NCBI GenBank assembly: GCA_030833685.1
Contig: JAURGS010000008.1
Coordinates: 1 to 24,930 of the forward strand
Source of the DNA: Rhodoferax sp.
Lineage (GTDB): Bacteria; Pseudomonadota; Gammaproteobacteria; Burkholderiales; Burkholderiaceae_C
Direction: 5' to 3'
Length of the DNA stretch: 24,930 nt
Shown here: one piece after another, positions 1 through 8,109 of the stretch
How the letters are laid out: the number at the start of each line of letters is the position of its first letter
How positions within the stretch are numbered: position 1 is the first letter of the stretch
The notes under the pieces: model-generated
Databases searched by the model: none
Told to the model about the DNA's origin: nothing
Seen by the model: only the letters and a program-made list of their open reading frames with translations
Program-made: the position numbers and the translations under genes

Positions 1-98
1 CCCAGGCTCTCGAGTGCCCGGGCGCGCCAAGCGTCACCATAGATACGCAGCGAGTGCGCGCCTAAAAAAATCACGAGTCCAAAAATAAGATACGCCAT
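1..98 (-). CDS. NnrU family membrane protein (N-terminal fragment, runs off the window)
   Basis: Only the first 32 codons are present; the gene continues leftwards out of the window. The start is an ATG at 98-96. The fragment opens with a hydrophobic segment (MAYLIFGLVIFLGAHSLRIY) and then a basic stretch with DAWRAR. This N-terminus, with a short membrane helix ending in G-x-H-S-x-R, is what I know from NnrU-family proteins, polytopic membrane proteins first named from denitrification clusters but widespread in Proteobacteria outside them. The start lies 13 nt after the acyltransferase stop on the same strand, so the two are probably co-transcribed. No strong ribosome binding site is visible. 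Function cannot be judged from the fragment, and a denitrification role should not be assumed. Confidence 0.72.
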   Translation of the reverse strand, partial: MAYLIFGLVIFLGAHSLRIYGDAWRARALESL

Positions 99-111
99 GC
101 GCGTGTGTCGA

Positions 112-741
112 TCAGTTTGGCGGGGCGCCGGTGTGCTCGGGCGGGCGCAATCGGATCGGCGCTGCCTTGGTCTGGTCGTAGCCCTTGCGGTTGCGGTAGG
201 CGTGGGCAATCTGAGCCATATCCGTTTGTTCGTCCCCAGACAAGTTCAGGTAGCTTTCGATGCCGGCCCGGCGCGTGCCGTAGTCGATGTAGGCCAGCCC
301 GATGGGCACCTTGGCCGCCAAAGCCAAGCGGTAAAAGCCCGAGCGCCAGCGATCGGTCAGTCGACGCGTACCTTCAGGCGCAATGACCAGCAGCATTTGC
401 TCTTGCTCGAGCATGGTGGCCGTTAGCCGCTCGATAAAGCCGCCGGTCGATGTTCGGTTCACCGGTATACCGCCCCAGCGCCTGAAGAGCCAGTTAAAGG
501 GACCGATAAACAAGGTGTGCTTGCCCACCCAGTTCAAAGGCCAACCTGATGCCCACAGCACCAGAATGCCCCAGACAAAGTCCCAATTTGAAGTGTGTGG
601 GTAGACGATGATCACGCAGCGAGGGCTCGGTGGCGTGGCAATGTGGTAGCCCCAGCCGAAGCGGGCCAGTATCCAGGCTGCCCAGCGCCGAGGCTTTAAG
701 CGAAAGCAGTGTGGGGGATTCCCGCTAGAGAAAACGTTCAT
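112..741 (-). CDS. Lysophospholipid acyltransferase family protein (PlsC-like)
   Basis: A protein of 209 residues from the ATG at 741; a TTG two codons upstream is in frame but less likely. It carries the acyltransferase block I motif H-T-S-N-W-D (HX4D) about residue 50, a G-I-P-V-N-R block near 93, and an A-P-E-G-T-R-R block near 123. These are the catalytic and glycerol-phosphate-binding blocks of the PlsC/LPLAT superfamily, which transfers acyl groups to lysophospholipids or related acceptors at the inner membrane. The protein is shorter than typical PlsC and belongs with the small 1-acyl-glycerol-3-phosphate acyltransferase-like proteins of uncertain substrate. It follows gntK after 116 nt with no terminator seen and precedes the NnrU-type gene by 13 nt. 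The superfamily is certain; the substrate is unknown. Confidence 0.85.
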   Translation of the reverse strand: MNVFSSGNPPHCFRLKPRRWAAWILARFGWGYHIATPPSPRCVIIVYPHTSNWDFVWGILVLWASGWPLNWVGKHTLFIGPFNWLFRRWGGIPVNRTSTGGFIERLTATMLEQEQMLLVIAPEGTRRLTDRWRSGFYRLALAAKVPIGLAYIDYGTRRAGIESYLNLSGDEQTDMAQIAHAYRNRKGYDQTKAAPIRLRPPEHTGAPPN

Positions 742-863
742 GGCCAAATGCTAACCGCAAGCCTGGAAGAAACCCCAAAAAACCCAGCGTGGCAGATGGG
801 CGCGGGCACAAGCAATCGGCATCCCTTAACCTTTGCACCTGCGACACCTGGCCTTCGGATGAC

Positions 864-1394
864 TTATTCCGATTTGGCGTTATTGGCAACTAACCAGGCG
901 ACAACCTGTTCGCACAATACTGCTGGCGCATCGCAGGCGTTGACTTTCAGGACGCCAACCTCATCCTCTGGGCTTTGCAGCGTTGCAAACTGGCTGTCGA
1001 TAAGACTGGGGTTAAAGAAGTGCGCAGGGCGGCTTTTGACGCGCACGAGGGCTTGCTCGCGGCTCAGGTCCATGAAGACAAATCGAAGCCCCGGCGCTGC
1101 TCGTCGCAGGCGATCGCGGTAACTGGCTTTTAGTGCAGAGCAGGTCAGCACAGCCGCCTGTGGGGCCTGGTGCAACTGATCGCCCAAAGCGTCTAGCCAC
1201 CCTGCCCGATCCGCATCGGTGAGCGCGATACCCCGATTCATTTTTTGTCGGTTGCTCGCGCTGTGGAAGTCGTCGCCTTCGATGAGTGTCATGTTCAGGC
1301 GCTTGGCTACGGCCGCTGCCAGACTTGACTTGCCGCAGCCGGCCACACCCATGAAGACAACATGGGGGAACGACGATTGCGCTGGTGCTGGCAT
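864..1394 (-). CDS. gntK: Gluconokinase (GntK/IdnK type)
   Basis: A protein of 176 residues, the usual length of the small P-loop gluconokinases. It phosphorylates D-gluconate to 6-phosphogluconate with ATP in the cytoplasm, feeding the Entner-Doudoroff or pentose phosphate route. The P-loop G-V-A-G-C-G-K-S lies at about residues 16-23. It is followed by the family motif E-G-D-D-F-H (near 39) and N-R-x-K-M-x-x-G-I-x-L-T-D (near 48), then a C-S-A-L-K segment near 104. The ATG at 1394 lies 6 nt after the kdgK stop, so it is the fourth gene of an operon with idnO, idnD and kdgK. The context fits the last step of idonate or ketogluconate use. An idnK name would be equally valid, since the two paralogues cannot be told apart here. 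Confidence 0.93.
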   Translation of the reverse strand: MPAPAQSSFPHVVFMGVAGCGKSSLAAAVAKRLNMTLIEGDDFHSASNRQKMNRGIALTDADRAGWLDALGDQLHQAPQAAVLTCSALKASYRDRLRRAAPGLRFVFMDLSREQALVRVKSRPAHFFNPSLIDSQFATLQSPEDEVGVLKVNACDAPAVLCEQVVAWLVANNAKSE

Positions 1395-1400
1395 GCGCGC

Positions 1401-2345
1401 TCAGGCGCCCATCGCGTCGAGTTCGCGGCGGGTGGGCAGGCCGTCGCTGTCGCCGGGAAACTGAACCACGCGAGCACCGATGGCGTTGCCGCGCTGTGTG
1501 GCTTTTAGCAGGCTTTGGCCTCCGAGCAGGGCCGACAGTACCCCAACAGCAAAACCATCACCCGCGCCGACCGTGTCGACCACTTGCCTGACAGCCACAC
1601 CGGGCACATGGGCGCTGAAGTTTTGACTGGCACAGTAAGCGCCGCTGGCGCCAAGCTTGACAAAAACCGCACCCACCCCTTTGCTGAGGTACCAGTCGCT
1701 GATCGCCTGTGGCGTGTCAAGCCCAGTGAGCAAGCGGCCCTCATCAATACCAGGCATGACCCAGTCGGCCAGCAAGGCCAGTTGTTGGATGCAGGCAATC
1801 ATGTCCTTTGGACTGGACCACATGCGCGGTCGCAGGTTGGTGTCAAAAGACAAGGTCTGGCCTCTGCCGCGGGCTTGTTGTGCGAGCGAGAGCATCACCT
1901 GGCGCGCATTCTCGGAAACACCAGCAAACACCCCGCTGAGGTGGATGTGCCGCGCGCTGGCACAAAAATCAGGGTCCAAGTCTTCAACGCTTAAATGGCT
2001 GGCCGCCGAATTGCGTCGGAAATATTCAATCGCGGGGTCGCTGCCATCAGCGCTGCGGGCTTTGAGCATAAAGCCAGTGCTGTAGGGCGCTCGGGGCAGG
2101 ACTTGGCTGTGGTCAATGCCTTGCGCGGCGATGGCCTGGCTCAGATAGCGACCGAAGGCGTCATCACCAACCCGGCTTATGTAGGCAGTTTTGAGTCCAA
2201 GGCGCGCAAGCCCTGTGACAACGTTGAACTCTGCGCCAGCAACGGTGCGCTCAAATGAAGTGACATCCTCGAGTGCGCCAGCTTGCTGAGCGACAAACAG
2301 AACCAGTGGCTCGCCCACCGTCAGAACGTCAATGACCTTGCCCAC
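1401..2345 (-). CDS. kdgK: 2-keto-3-deoxygluconate kinase, PfkB family
   Basis: A ribokinase/PfkB-fold sugar kinase of 314 residues starting at a GTG (2345-2343), 6 nt after the idnD stop. The N-terminus shows the PfkB opening strand (D-V-L-T-V-G-E-P) and a G-A-E-F-N-V substrate loop with the L-A-R-L-G-L signature. The C-terminal PfkB signature D-T-V-G-A-G-D-G-F begins at residue 257, with the catalytic base Asp263. The E-P rather than E-x-M/L opening and the overall pattern fit KdgK, which makes 2-keto-3-deoxy-6-phosphogluconate, the Entner-Doudoroff aldolase substrate. No dehydratase producing KDG is in the window. A different ketose or sugar-acid kinase of the PfkB family remains possible; the operon with idonate/gluconate genes favours KdgK. 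Confidence 0.8.
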   Translation of the reverse strand: MGKVIDVLTVGEPLVLFVAQQAGALEDVTSFERTVAGAEFNVVTGLARLGLKTAYISRVGDDAFGRYLSQAIAAQGIDHSQVLPRAPYSTGFMLKARSADGSDPAIEYFRRNSAASHLSVEDLDPDFCASARHIHLSGVFAGVSENARQVMLSLAQQARGRGQTLSFDTNLRPRMWSSPKDMIACIQQLALLADWVMPGIDEGRLLTGLDTPQAISDWYLSKGVGAVFVKLGASGAYCASQNFSAHVPGVAVRQVVDTVGAGDGFAVGVLSALLGGQSLLKATQRGNAIGARVVQFPGDSDGLPTRRELDAMGA

Positions 2346-2351
2346 TTCGGC

Positions 2352-3389
2352 TTATTCAAAGTCCAAGATAACTTTCATGGCCTGCGAGCGGTCCGCTGCC
2401 AACGCAAACGCCTTGCCTGCATCCCGAAATGGCAGCGTGGCCGAGACCAATGACTTGATATCTACCAACCGTTTGTTCAAGAGTTCGACCGCTACGCCGA
2501 ATTCTTCGTGAAACCGAAACGTGCCACGCACGTCGAATTCCTTGCCGACTACGGTGTTCAGCGGCAAAGTTGCTTCGCCGCTAGAGAGGCCAGCGAGTAC
2601 CAGTACCGCGCGAGGTCGCAGCACGTCGAAGGCTGCGCGCTGGGCCTGCTGGCTGCCGCTGGCCTCGAGCAGCACATCAAAATAGCCTTTGTCCTTGGCG
2701 AAAGGGCTCAGCGCATCGCTGTTGCTGGCGACATTGAGGGCCTGATCGGCGCCGATTTTCAAGGCCTTGCGCAGTGGCTGATCGATCAAGTCGGTGATCA
2801 CAATTTCCGCGGCGCCTGCGCGGCGCGCGGCAATGACCATCATCGCGCCAATCGGGCCACAACCGGTGATTAAAACCCGCTTGCCTAGCAAGGGCCCAGC
2901 CCGGTTGACCGCATGCAGCGCCACAGCCAGAGGCTCGGCCATGGCGCCTTCTGCATCGCTGACATGCGCCTCAAGCTTAAAGCCTTGAGCGGCGTTGACC
3001 ACAATCTCTTGTCGAAACGCCCCTTGCACGTGGGGCATGCGCATGGCGCTACCCAAATAGCGCATTTCCAAACAATGGTTTTGCAAACCGAGTTGGCAAA
3101 AACGGCACGACCCGCATGGGTGGCTGGGATTGATGGCAATTCGGTCACCCACTTGCAAGCCTTGAACATCATCAGCCACCGCGCTAACAACACCAGAGAC
3201 TTCGTGGCCGAGCACCATCGGTTGTTTGACGCGCACGACACCGAAGCCACCATGTTGGTAGTAATGCAGATCCGAGCCGCAAATACCACCGTTGCGCACC
3301 CGAACGCGTACCTGCCCTAGAGCCATGTCCACATGCTCAATGGCTTCGATGCGCAAATCACCAGCGGCGTGAATAACCAGAGCTTGCAT
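2352..3389 (-). CDS. idnD: L-idonate 5-dehydrogenase (zinc-dependent MDR family)
   Basis: A zinc-dependent medium-chain dehydrogenase of 345 residues. The catalytic zinc ligands are Cys37 in the C-G-S-D-L-H-Y-Y-Q block and His62-Glu63 in G-H-E. The structural zinc cysteines are at 92, 95, 98 and 106. A Rossmann fold with G-C-G-P-I-G begins near residue 175. The C-G-S-D-L-H-Y-Y-Q stretch, N-P-S-x-P-C-G-x-C and the F-R-F-x-x-E-F block near the C-terminus resemble E. coli IdnD, which oxidises L-idonate to 5-keto-D-gluconate. A good ribosome binding site (AAAAGG) precedes the ATG. The gene lies 66 nt after idnO and 6 nt before kdgK. A sorbitol or other polyol dehydrogenase is the alternative, less likely beside idnO and gntK. 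Confidence 0.87.
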   Translation of the reverse strand: MQALVIHAAGDLRIEAIEHVDMALGQVRVRVRNGGICGSDLHYYQHGGFGVVRVKQPMVLGHEVSGVVSAVADDVQGLQVGDRIAINPSHPCGSCRFCQLGLQNHCLEMRYLGSAMRMPHVQGAFRQEIVVNAAQGFKLEAHVSDAEGAMAEPLAVALHAVNRAGPLLGKRVLITGCGPIGAMMVIAARRAGAAEIVITDLIDQPLRKALKIGADQALNVASNSDALSPFAKDKGYFDVLLEASGSQQAQRAAFDVLRPRAVLVLAGLSSGEATLPLNTVVGKEFDVRGTFRFHEEFGVAVELLNKRLVDIKSLVSATLPFRDAGKAFALAADRSQAMKVILDFE

Positions 3390-3455
3390 GTTGCGACCTT
3401 TTAAAAGCAGGGAATGAATTTGAGCCCGCGCGGGGCAAATTGGCAGACGTCGGGC

Positions 3456-4238
3456 TTAAAGCACCGACAGCCAGCCCCCGTCCACATAAATAATTTGGCC
3501 ATTGACGTAGTCGGACGCGGCCGAGGCCAGAAACACGGCCGTGCCGATTAGCTCATCGGGTTGCCCCCAGCGCTGGGCAGGATTGCTGCTTTTGACCCAG
3601 GCGTCAAACTTCGGATCGTTGACCAAGGCCGTATTCATCTCGGTTTGGATGTAGCCAGGTCCGATGGAATTGGCCTGGATGTTGAACTGCGCCCATTCCG
3701 CGGCCATGGCGCGCGACAACATTTTGATGCCACCCTTGGCTACGGTGTACGGCGCAATCGTGGGCCGCGCGGCTTGGCTTGTGAGCGAACCGATGTTGAT
3801 GATCTTGCCACCTTGCTTGCGCTCGATCATGCGCCGCGCGGCGCATCGTCCCACTAAAAAAGCGGCGGTCAGGTTGGTGTCCAGCACACGCTGCCAGTCC
3901 TTCAGCGCCAGGTCAACCATGGCTTGGCGGTGCTGGATGCCGGCATTGTTGACAAGGATATCGACCCTCACGTGTTGCGCATCCAGCTCTGCAAATGCGG
4001 CCTCGACACTGGCTTCATCGGCAACGTCAAAGGTTTGACCTGTTGCCTGCAAGCCAAGGGATTGAAGCTCGTTGACTGCGCGGCTGACGTCATCGGCTTT
4101 TCGGCTGTTGACAATGACCTTGGCCCCGGCTTCGGCCATGCCGCGTGCCAAGGACCAGCCAATGCCTCTGGACGATCCGGTGATCAGCGCAGTGCGGCCC
4201 TGTAAATTGAACAATTGGGGTGCTTTGATTTGGGTCAT
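3456..4238 (-). CDS. idnO: Gluconate 5-dehydrogenase (5-ketogluconate reductase), SDR family
   Basis: A classical short-chain dehydrogenase/reductase of 260 residues. The cofactor motif T-G-S-S-R-G-I-G is at 20-27, N-N-A-G at 97-100, and the catalytic Ser151, Tyr164 and Lys168 are intact. The C-terminal half (P-G-Y-x-x-T-E-M, then A-L-V-x-D-x-x-F-x-A-W and P-A-x-R-W-G) matches what I know of E. coli IdnO better than KduD. It should reduce 5-keto-D-gluconate to D-gluconate with NAD(P)H. It is the first gene of the idnO-idnD-kdgK-gntK cluster. A weak promoter-like pair and a purine-rich GTAAGGG lie immediately upstream of the ATG, and the terminator at 4296-4328 isolates the operon from the permease gene. 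KduD (2-keto-3-deoxygluconate 5-dehydrogenase) is the alternative, given the neighbouring kdgK. Confidence 0.85.
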   Translation of the reverse strand: MTQIKAPQLFNLQGRTALITGSSRGIGWSLARGMAEAGAKVIVNSRKADDVSRAVNELQSLGLQATGQTFDVADEASVEAAFAELDAQHVRVDILVNNAGIQHRQAMVDLALKDWQRVLDTNLTAAFLVGRCAARRMIERKQGGKIINIGSLTSQAARPTIAPYTVAKGGIKMLSRAMAAEWAQFNIQANSIGPGYIQTEMNTALVNDPKFDAWVKSSNPAQRWGQPDELIGTAVFLASAASDYVNGQIIYVDGGWLSVL

Positions 4239-4295
4239 AGCCCTTACTGTACTAAAGGCGCAGCGTTAGCCAAGGCGATGGCCAGGCACGCCATC

Positions 4296-4328
4296 AAAAA
4301 AAACGGGGCGACCTGAACTGGCCGCCCC
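4296..4328 (-). terminator. Rho-independent terminator after the EamA permease
   Basis: Read on the minus strand, a 9-bp GC-rich stem (GGGGCGGCC pairing with GGTCGCCCC, one G-U wobble) closes a 6-nt loop. One base later comes a run of eight T. It lies about 150 nt downstream of the permease stop and about 60 nt upstream of idnO, so it should end transcription from the permease side and insulate the sugar-acid operon. No comparable structure was seen elsewhere in the window. Confidence 0.85.
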
Positions 4329-4479
4329 CTTGGTGTTGACGCCGCTAGCTTCCTGAGCATGCACCGAAGCCCTTTGTAGCCCGGGATGTGCGGCTCACCC
4401 TAGCTGCCGACTCAAACTTTGACCCGACGGTTTTTTCCAAGGCTGGGGCGCGATCGGTTTGGGCAGTGCAAACCGCCAA

Positions 4480-5385
4480 TCAGCGCCTGCGAAGACCCAG
4501 CATCATGACGCTGCCCACAACAATCAATGCACCGACCAGCTGAATAGATGCCACGGTTTGCCCCAGCAGCAACCAGGCCAATGCCAGGGCAAATACCGGC
4601 TCTACATTCATGATGGCCGAATTGCCGACCACGCCCAATCGGGGCAAGAGCGTAAACATCACGCTGAACGCAACGCCGTAAAAAAGCGTTAATGCTGTGA
4701 GGCCTCCCCAGCCCGTGGCGTTTGTCGGCAAGTGAAAGCCGCCATGCAACAGCACAGCCACGAGCGCGACCACACCGGTGAAAGCCAGCGTAACGGTTGT
4801 GCGAAGCTGCGGGTCGATATCGCCGGCGTTTTTTTGGGTCAGCACCAGGGCCAAGGAAAAGCTGGCAGCAGCGCCCAGTGCAAAGATAACCCCAACCCCA
4901 ATGCGCGCCCAATGGGCCGATACGCTCAGGCCAGAGGCAGCGCCCACGACATCCAACGCCAGTGCCAAACCCAGCAGAATGACCGGCATGGCTACAAGTA
5001 AAGCCCGTTCGGGCTTTTGACCATAAAGTGCCCGCGCCCAAAAAGCGGTCCAGATTGGATAGCTGTTGAAGGCCAGCAATGCCAGGGCGACCGGAAGCCG
5101 CGCCACAGCGGAATAAATGCAAAAACTCTGAATACTGATCAGTGTGCCCAGGGCCATCAGAAGCTGCCATTGGGCCACGCTAAGCCGCCACGGGCGATTT
5201 TGCGCGAGCAACAAAACAGCAATGACGGCTGCTGTGACGGCGCTGCGAAAAAATACGGCCGTGCTCACGTCCACGCCATTGTCAAAAGCCAGGCGGGCGG
5301 CTACATGGTTGGCGCCAAATAAAAACGCCAGACCCAGCAGCGTGATAAAGGCCGCGCTGCTCAGGGCGCGCTGGGCGCTGCTCAT
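4480..5385 (-). CDS. EamA/DMT superfamily permease
   Basis: A highly hydrophobic protein of 301 residues with about ten predicted membrane helices arranged as two EamA repeats, the usual size for drug/metabolite transporter (DMT) superfamily exporters. The first helix contains G-L-A-F-L-F-G-A-N-H, and the second repeat ends in a hydrophobic helix followed by a basic G-L-R-R-R C-terminus. Members move small metabolites such as amino acids, nucleobases or drugs across the inner membrane, usually outward; the substrate cannot be read from sequence. It sits 38 nt after gyrB on the same strand and ends before the terminator at 4296-4328, so it may be the last gene of a gyrB read-through transcript. 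A perfect 7-bp inverted repeat (4455-4475) lies just past its stop but has no T tract. Confidence 0.9.
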   Translation of the reverse strand: MSSAQRALSSAAFITLLGLAFLFGANHVAARLAFDNGVDVSTAVFFRSAVTAAVIAVLLLAQNRPWRLSVAQWQLLMALGTLISIQSFCIYSAVARLPVALALLAFNSYPIWTAFWARALYGQKPERALLVAMPVILLGLALALDVVGAASGLSVSAHWARIGVGVIFALGAAASFSLALVLTQKNAGDIDPQLRTTVTLAFTGVVALVAVLLHGGFHLPTNATGWGGLTALTLFYGVAFSVMFTLLPRLGVVGNSAIMNVEPVFALALAWLLLGQTVASIQLVGALIVVGSVMMLGLRRR

Positions 5386-5423
5386 GACAGCGACTTAGGG
5401 CTCAAGGTTCAGACCCGGACACA

Positions 5424-8018
5424 CTACACGTCAATATTGCCCGCCTGCAGCGCGTTGTTCTCGATGAACTCGCGCCGGGGCTCGACCTCATCACCCATGA
5501 GCATGGTAAACACACGGTCGGCCTCAATGGCGTCGTCAATCTGCACGCGCAGCAGGGTTCGAACCTGGGGGTCCATGGTGGTTTCCCACAGTTGCTCGGG
5601 GTTCATTTCGCCCAACCCCTTGTAGCGCTGGCGGCTGGTTGCGCCCTCAGCCTGGGTGATCAGCCAGGCCATGGCCTCGCGGAAATCATTAACCTTTTGT
5701 TCTTTTTGACGCTCGCCCTCACCCCGCATGACTTTGGCGCCTTCACCGAGCAAACCGCGGAAGGTGTTGGCGGCTTCGGCCAATGCACCGTAGTCGGCAC
5801 CGTGTACGAAATCTTGCGTAATGACGCTGCTCTTGATGTTGCCGTGATGCCGGCGGCTGATGCGAAGCAATGGCTTGTCCGAGCGAACATCGAATTCACT
5901 GGCAACTTCAGCATCAGGCAAATGATTTTGCAAGGCCAGGGCGCTGTTGTCGGCGTCGGCCATGGTGTCCAGATTCAAGGCCACGCCGTCGGCAATCGAC
6001 TGCAGGGCAGCCGCGTCCATGAAGTGGCTCAGCCTGGATACCACCGCCTGCGCCACCTGGTGTTTGCGTGCCAGCTCGGCCAGGGTGTCGCCCGTCAAGG
6101 TGGTGGGTGTTTCGCCACCAGTGATCACCGAGGCGTTAATCAGCGCCACCCGAAGCAAGAATCGGTCGAGGTCTGTCGCGCCTTGCAGGTAAAGCTCTTC
6201 CTTGCCTGCCTTGACTTTGTACAGCGGTGGCTGCGCAATGTAAATATGCCCGCGCTCGACCAGCTCAGGCATCTGGCGATAAAAGAAGGTGAGCAAAAGG
6301 GTTCGAATGTGTGCGCCGTCGACGTCGGCGTCGGTCATGATGATGATGCGGTGGTAGCGCAGCTTGGCCACATCAAAATCGTCGCCTCCTGTGCTGCCGC
6401 CCGCTTTGCCAATGCCAGTGCCCAGCGCTGTGATCAGGGTCAGGATTTCGTTGCTGGTGAGCAGCTTTTCGTAACGCGCTTTCTCAACATTCAAGATCTT
6501 GCCGCGCAGGGGCAAGATGGCTTGGAATTTGCGGTCGCGGCCTTGTTTGGCCGAGCCGCCAGCGGAGTCGCCCTCAACAATGTAAATCTCACACAGCGCC
6601 GGGTCTTTTTCCTGGCAGTCGGCGAGCTTGCCGGGCAAACCCATGCCATCGAGCACCCCTTTTCGGCGCGTCATGTCGCGCGCTTTGCGCGCTGCCTCAC
6701 GGGCGCGGGCTGCCTCGATGATTTTGCCGACGATGATCTTGGCGTCGTTGGGGCGCTCTTGCAGGTAGTCGTGCAGCAGCTTGCTCACAATGTCCTCAAC
6801 CGGCCCGCGAACCTCGGAGCTCACCAGCTTGTCCTTGGTCTGGCTTGAAAATTTGGGTTCAGGCACTTTCACCGACAGCACGCAGGTCAGCCCTTCGCGC
6901 ATGTCGTCACCACTGACCTCAACTTTGGCCTTTTTGGCAAGCTCGTTGTCGTCAATGTACTTGTTAATCACCCGAGTCATCGCTGCGCGCAGCCCGGTCA
7001 GGTGGGTGCCACCGTCGCGCTGCGGTATGTTGTTGGTAAAGCACAGCACCTGCTCGTTGTAGCCACTGTTCCACTGCATAGCGACTTCCACGCCAATATT
7101 GGTGCCTTGCTCGCTTTGGCGGTCGCCCATCGCGTGAAAGATGTTCGGGTTCAGAATCGACTTGCCCTTGTTGATGAAGTTGACAAAGCCGCGCACGCCA
7201 CCTGCGCCAGAGAAGTCGTCCTCTTTGCCGCTGCGCTCGTCAACCAGGCGGATGCGAACGCCGTTGTTCAGAAAACTCAACTCGCGCAGGCGCTTGGCCA
7301 GTACGTCGTAGTGAAAATCGTTGTTTTGCTGAAAAATCTCGGTGTCCGGCAGGAAGTGGACCTCGGTTCCCCTGCGCTCGGTCTCGCCGATGATCTTCAT
7401 GGGCGAGACTTCAACGCCGTCAACCACTTCGGTGATGCGGTTTTGTAAAAAGCCTTTGCTGAACTCCAGCACGTGCACCTTGTTGTGCCGACGCACGGTC
7501 AGACGCAGCATCTTGGACAAGGCATTCACACAGCTCACCCCCACGCCGTGCAACCCGCCCGAGACCTTGTAGCTGTTTTGGTTGAACTTGCCGCCTGCGT
7601 GCAATTCCGTCAGCGCAATTTCGGCTGCGCTGCGCCTGGGCTCGTGCTTGTCGTCCATCTTGACGCCAGTGGGAATGCCCCGTCCGTTGTCAACCACGCT
7701 GATCGAGTTGTCGGAATGAATCGTGACCAGGATCTCATCACAGTGGCCGGCGAGCGACTCGTCGATCGAGTTGTCAACCACCTCAAACACCAGGTGGTGC
7801 AGGCCGGTGCCGTCCGAGGTGTCACCAATGTACATGCCCGGGCGTTTGCGTACGGCTTCCAGCCCTTCGAGAATTTGAATCGAGCCCTCGCCATAGGCTG
7901 CGGAGGCGCCCACTTGCTGGGTATCAATAGTGGGTTGGTAATTGGAACTCTCTGATGCGCCAGCACCGAGCTCTGCGGGCGTGCCGCTGGTGGGATTTGG
8001 CGTGGGGTCTTCGGTCAT
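5424..8018 (-). CDS. gyrB: DNA gyrase subunit B
   Basis: A protein of 864 residues. GyrB supplies the ATPase and part of the metal-dependent cleavage site of gyrase, which introduces negative supercoils. The GHKL ATPase domain has E-V-V-D-N-S-I-D-E near 79-87 and D-N-G-R-G-I-P from 110. The Toprim domain has E-G-D-S-A-G-G at 482-488 and D-A-D-V-D-G at 563-568. A long insertion follows in the tail region, as in proteobacterial GyrB, then the Q-R-Y-K-G-L-G-E-M-N block. The first 40 residues form a low-complexity acidic, serine/threonine-rich leader before the conserved Y-G-E-G-S-I-Q, a common extension. No strong ribosome binding site precedes the ATG at 8018. It lies 91 nt downstream of dnaN in the classic dnaA-dnaN-gyrB order. 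Confidence 0.98.
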   Translation of the reverse strand: MTEDPTPNPTSGTPAELGAGASESSNYQPTIDTQQVGASAAYGEGSIQILEGLEAVRKRPGMYIGDTSDGTGLHHLVFEVVDNSIDESLAGHCDEILVTIHSDNSISVVDNGRGIPTGVKMDDKHEPRRSAAEIALTELHAGGKFNQNSYKVSGGLHGVGVSCVNALSKMLRLTVRRHNKVHVLEFSKGFLQNRITEVVDGVEVSPMKIIGETERRGTEVHFLPDTEIFQQNNDFHYDVLAKRLRELSFLNNGVRIRLVDERSGKEDDFSGAGGVRGFVNFINKGKSILNPNIFHAMGDRQSEQGTNIGVEVAMQWNSGYNEQVLCFTNNIPQRDGGTHLTGLRAAMTRVINKYIDDNELAKKAKVEVSGDDMREGLTCVLSVKVPEPKFSSQTKDKLVSSEVRGPVEDIVSKLLHDYLQERPNDAKIIVGKIIEAARAREAARKARDMTRRKGVLDGMGLPGKLADCQEKDPALCEIYIVEGDSAGGSAKQGRDRKFQAILPLRGKILNVEKARYEKLLTSNEILTLITALGTGIGKAGGSTGGDDFDVAKLRYHRIIIMTDADVDGAHIRTLLLTFFYRQMPELVERGHIYIAQPPLYKVKAGKEELYLQGATDLDRFLLRVALINASVITGGETPTTLTGDTLAELARKHQVAQAVVSRLSHFMDAAALQSIADGVALNLDTMADADNSALALQNHLPDAEVASEFDVRSDKPLLRISRRHHGNIKSSVITQDFVHGADYGALAEAANTFRGLLGEGAKVMRGEGERQKEQKVNDFREAMAWLITQAEGATSRQRYKGLGEMNPEQLWETTMDPQVRTLLRVQIDDAIEADRVFTMLMGDEVEPRREFIENNALQAGNIDV

Positions 8019-8067
8019 AGCAAGGTGTTTGATTCGGCAGTTGGCAGGTCGTCGTCAGGTTGCGATC

Positions 8068-8083
8068 GTGCGCTCGGGCGCAC
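8068..8083. other. Perfect 6-bp hairpin between dnaN and gyrB
   Basis: GTGCGC and GCGCAC flank a TCGG tetraloop in the 91-nt gap between the dnaN stop and the gyrB start. No T tract follows on either strand, so it is not a standard intrinsic terminator. It could be a pause site or mRNA stability element, or chance in a GC-rich region. Confidence 0.35.
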
Positions 8084-8109
8084 TTGAATGTGAAGCGGCT
8101 CGTGCGGCT

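Noticed and set aside
4455..4475. Perfect 7-bp inverted repeat just past the permease stop
   Set aside because: It has no T tract on the transcribed strand. The stronger terminator at 4296-4328 explains termination better.
4412..5170. Minus-strand open frame of 252 codons overlapping the permease
   Set aside because: It is in a different frame of the same strand with Cys/Arg/Gly-rich content, while the permease frame gives ten clean hydrophobic helices.
5592..6848. Long plus-strand open frame (418 codons) antisense to gyrB
   Set aside because: It lies wholly within gyrB, whose conserved motifs are intact. The translation is low-information, with no recognisable domain, and is typical of antisense frames in GC-rich genes.
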